The notes under the pieces are model-generated. The model had not been told where the DNA came from, did not search any database, and was given only the letters and a program-made list of their open reading frames with translations. Made by a program: the position numbers and the translations under genes. 6,268 nt of DNA, taken from positions 1 through 6,268 of the forward strand of contig CAJUBX010000098.1 in NCBI GenBank assembly GCA_910585165.1, given 5' to 3'. The stretch is from an uncultured Oscillibacter sp. (lineage in GTDB: Bacteria > Bacillota > Clostridia > Oscillospirales > Oscillospiraceae). This document shows positions 5,075 to 6,268 of this stretch, in pieces; within the stretch, counting starts at the first letter, position 1; the number at the start of each line of letters is the position of its first letter.

Positions 5075-5501
5075 CTTCGGCCCGCTCCGCCATCCGCTCC
5101 GGGTCCACGCGGAAATAGGTAAACGCCCCCACGGCCAGCAGGGCTCCGTCCCCGCCGGTGATCTCCACCTCCACCAGCACCGTGGAACGCCCCCGCCGCC
5201 GGACCCGCCCCGCCGCCCGGATGGTCCCATGGGCCCGGTTGTCCAGAAAGTGCAGGTCCCCGTGCTGGGTGACGTAGTGCCGCCCGTCGCTGTGGGCCGC
5301 CCCTCCGGCGGCGTCGTCCGCCAGGGTGTACAGCGCCCCGCCGTGGACCATGCCCCAGGGATTCCGGCTCTCCGGCCGGACGTCCAGGCGGTAGACCGCA
5401 AAGTCCGGCTCCGCCGTTTCCAGCTGAATGAAGTTGTGAGCCGTAAAGGCGTTGGCCCCCAGCTTCAGCGTCTCCAGCCGGAGCTTCTCCATATCCTCCA
5501 T
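5067..5501 (-). CDS. PaaI-family hotdog-fold thioesterase
   Basis: The 144-residue protein is the size of a single hotdog domain. The family motif is NPWGMVHGGALYTLADDAAGGAA (residues 47-69), beginning with Asn47: His53-Gly-Gly opens the central helix, and Asp62/Asp63 lie where the catalytic acid of PaaI-like enzymes falls. The following strands, VTQHGDLHFLDNR (77-89), IRAAGRVRRRGRSTVLVEVEI (94-114) and LLAVGAFTYFRV (121-132), are the usual beta sheet. Enzymes of this family hydrolyse acyl-CoA thioesters, often aryl or hydroxyphenylacetyl-CoA, as cytoplasmic tetramers; the substrate here cannot be told. The ATG at 5501 is preceded by AGGAGGG (5514-5508) with a 6-nt gap; a second ATG three codons in is possible. 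The frame is open upstream to 5672, but that part runs through the promoter. It is transcribed alone, divergently from the metal operon. Confidence 0.88.
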   Translation of the reverse strand: MEDMEKLRLETLKLGANAFTAHNFIQLETAEPDFAVYRLDVRPESRNPWGMVHGGALYTLADDAAGGAAHSDGRHYVTQHGDLHFLDNRAHGTIRAAGRVRRRGRSTVLVEVEITGGDGALLAVGAFTYFRVDPERMAERAEET

Positions 5502-5538
5502 AAAACGCCCTCCTGATGTGGTGGTGAAAAACAGGGCC

Positions 5539-5567
5539 AGTATACCACAGCCCCGGTCCGATTTCAA
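5539..5567 (-). promoter_or_regulatory. Sigma-A-type promoter of the thioesterase gene
   Basis: On the - strand the -35 box TTGAAA (5567-5562) and the -10 box TATACT (5544-5539) are 17 bp apart, and TGG precedes the -10 (extended -10). Transcription would start near 5532, about 30 nt before the ATG. A 14-base dyad, ACCGGG-AA-CCCGGT (5567-5580), touches the upstream edge of the -35 and might be an operator. Confidence 0.75.
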
Positions 5568-5630
5568 CCGGGAACCCGGTATGCGGGACCGCCGGACGCC
5601 GCCCGGGGACATGCCTGCGGAAAAAAGGGG

Positions 5631-5658
5631 TTGACAAACGGAGCGGGGCGTGTATAAT
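5631..5658 (+). promoter_or_regulatory. Consensus sigma-A promoter of the metal operon
   Basis: TTGACA (5631-5636) and TATAAT (5653-5658) are both perfect consensus hexamers, separated by 16 bp. The start is expected near 5665. A promoter this strong fits a gene kept off by a repressor whose operator overlaps the -10 box and start site. Confidence 0.88.
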
Positions 5659-5689
5659 GAACATATGAACACTCGTTCAATCGTTCATT
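5656..5689. promoter_or_regulatory. Nested ArsR/SmtB operator with four half-sites
   Basis: Four half-sites are arranged symmetrically around 5672/5673: TGAAC at 5658-5662 and 5666-5670, then GTTCA at 5675-5679 and 5683-5687. The inner pair is a TGAAC-4-GTTCA dyad of the kind bound by SmtB/CzrA/CadC repressors; the outer pair extends to AATGAAC / GTTCATT with the same centre. It overlaps the last bases of the -10 box and the predicted start, so binding should block RNA polymerase. Confidence 0.75.
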
Positions 5690-5706
5690 TGAAAGGGGGC
5701 GGCGTC

Positions 5707-6069
5707 ATGGAGGACCGCTACAACGTGGAGTGCTGCGACTTTATGCACGCTCATGGGGACCTGGTGGAAAAGGTCCGGCAGCAGCTGCCGGGAGAGGACA
5801 CGCTCTACGACTTAACGGAGCTGTTCCGCATCTTCGGGGACTCCACCCGGGTCCGCATCCTGTACGTGCTCTTTGAGGCGGAGATGTGCGTCTGCGACAT
5901 CGCGGCGCTGCTGGGGCTCACCCAGTCGGCGGTTTCCCACCAGCTCCGGGCCCTGAAAAACGTGCGGCTGGTGAAGTCCCGGCGGGAGGGCAAAACCGTG
6001 TTTTACTCCCTGGCGGACAACCACGTGAAGACCATCATCGACCAGGGGCTGGAGCACGTGCGGGAGTGA
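5707..6069 (+). CDS. CadC-like ArsR/SmtB metal-sensing repressor
   Basis: This 120-residue winged-helix protein belongs to the ArsR/SmtB family. The core runs from ELFRIFGDSTRVRILYVLF (38-56) through the recognition helix region LTQSAVSHQLRAL (71-83) to the wing SRREGKTVFYSL (91-102). Metal ligands of two classes are visible. Cys61-Val-Cys63-Asp with N-terminal Cys9/Cys10 (and His14, His16) resembles the Cd/Pb-binding alpha-3N site of CadC. Asp104-x-His106-x10-His117-x2-Glu120 is a complete alpha-5 Zn site as in SmtB and CzrA. Metal binding would release it from DNA and derepress the operon. The ATG at 5707 follows AAAGGGGG (5692-5699) by 7 nt; the frame opens earlier at 5650, but that lies before the predicted transcription start. 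It is autoregulated through the operator at 5656-5689, and the HMA gene follows after 51 bp. The inducer is probably Zn, Cd or Pb, inferred from the ligands. Confidence 0.9.
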   Translation: MEDRYNVECCDFMHAHGDLVEKVRQQLPGEDTLYDLTELFRIFGDSTRVRILYVLFEAEMCVCDIAALLGLTQSAVSHQLRALKNVRLVKSRREGKTVFYSLADNHVKTIIDQGLEHVRE

Positions 6070-6090
6070 ATCTGTTTTCCCTATGCAGAG

Positions 6091-6104
6091 ACATATGAAC
6101 ATAT
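6091..6104 (+). promoter_or_regulatory. Second copy of the operator core before the HMA gene
   Basis: ACATATGAACA (6091-6101) is identical to 5661-5671 in the main operator. Here it continues to TAT, forming the small dyad ATATG-AA-CATAT (6093-6104) just before the ribosome binding site AGGAGG (6107-6112). It may be an auxiliary repressor site; only one TGAAC half-site is present and no separate promoter is evident. Confidence 0.35.
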
Positions 6105-6120
6105 TTAGGAGGACATTGTT

Positions 6121-6268
6121 ATGAAAAAGCGTTTCAAACTCACGGACCTGGACTGCGCCAACTGCGCCGCGAAGATGGAGGCCGCCATCAAGAAGATTGA
6201 CGGGGTGAACGATGCCACCGTCAGCTTCATGGCCCAGAAAATGACCGTGGACGCGGACGACGCCCGGT
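6121..6268 (+). CDS. HMA-domain protein N-terminus, likely metal-efflux P-type ATPase (3'-truncated)
   Basis: The gene starts at the ATG at 6121, 8 nt after AGGAGG (6107-6112), and runs off the window; 49 residues are visible. They form the first part of a heavy-metal-associated (ferredoxin-like) domain. LTDLDCANCAAKME carries the metal-binding Cys12-x-x-Cys15 preceded by Asp11, and IDGVNDATVSFMAQKMTV gives helix 1 to strand 3. A DC-x-x-C form, rather than the copper-typical MTC-x-x-C, is seen in ZntA/CadA-like Zn/Cd/Pb exporters. With a CadC-like repressor immediately upstream, the likeliest full product is a P1B-type ATPase exporting Zn, Cd or Pb across the cytoplasmic membrane. A stand-alone HMA metallochaperone of about 70-90 residues followed by the ATPase cannot be excluded, because the window ends inside the domain. 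Confidence 0.82.
   Translation, partial: MKKRFKLTDLDCANCAAKMEAAIKKIDGVNDATVSFMAQKMTVDADDAR

Noticed and set aside
4573..5664. A long - strand frame spanning spoIIR and the thioesterase gene
   Set aside because: It crosses the bidirectional terminator and is antisense to spoIIR; the real - strand gene uses a different frame ending at 5067.

Overview
The window looks like chromosomal DNA from a spore-forming, high-GC member of the Bacillota. Gene content and protein style suggest an Oscillospiraceae relative (Flavonifractor / Pseudoflavonifractor / Lawsonibacter type), but this is inferred from recall and not from a search. The supporting evidence is a clear spoIIR gene, strongly GC-biased third codon positions, purine-rich Shine-Dalgarno sites 6-8 nt before each chosen start, and near-consensus sigma-A promoters with 16-17 bp spacers in front of five genes. 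No tRNA, rRNA, CRISPR array or phage gene is visible.

Layout from left to right: the 3' part of cinA (1-633, +); a PIN-like nuclease-fold protein with its own promoter (778-1365, +); a gene-free stretch of about 400 bases packed with four palindromes, a strong terminator and a promoter (1366-1783); an orphan histidine-kinase-like ATPase lacking a recognisable phosphoacceptor histidine (1784-2575, +); a 161-163 bp MITE-like element with 19-20 bp perfect terminal inverted repeats, sitting exactly on the kinase stop codon (2576-2736), followed by the kinase terminator; a DUF1576-type polytopic membrane protein with a visible internal duplication (2910-4271, +); the sporulation signalling gene spoIIR (4402-5025, +); a bidirectional terminator; a convergent PaaI-like hotdog thioesterase (5067-5501, -); and, divergent from it, a metal-responsive operon starting with a CadC-like ArsR/SmtB repressor (5707-6069, +) and the N-terminus of a heavy-metal-associated (HMA) protein, probably a Zn/Cd/Pb P-type ATPase (6121 to the window end).

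Most genes are single transcription units. The exception is the regulator-HMA pair, which reads as a self-regulated metal-efflux operon: a perfect-consensus promoter overlaps a four-half-site operator, the repressor carries both known classes of metal-site ligands, and the operator's core 11-mer recurs just upstream of the HMA gene.

The stretches most worth a second look are the hairpin cluster at 1373-1584, the phased TTCGAC repeats in front of the kinase promoter, the MITE-like insertion at the kinase stop codon, the nested operator of the metal operon, and the duplicated DUF1576 protein. I see no large new system. The unusual content is mainly regulatory and repetitive DNA.
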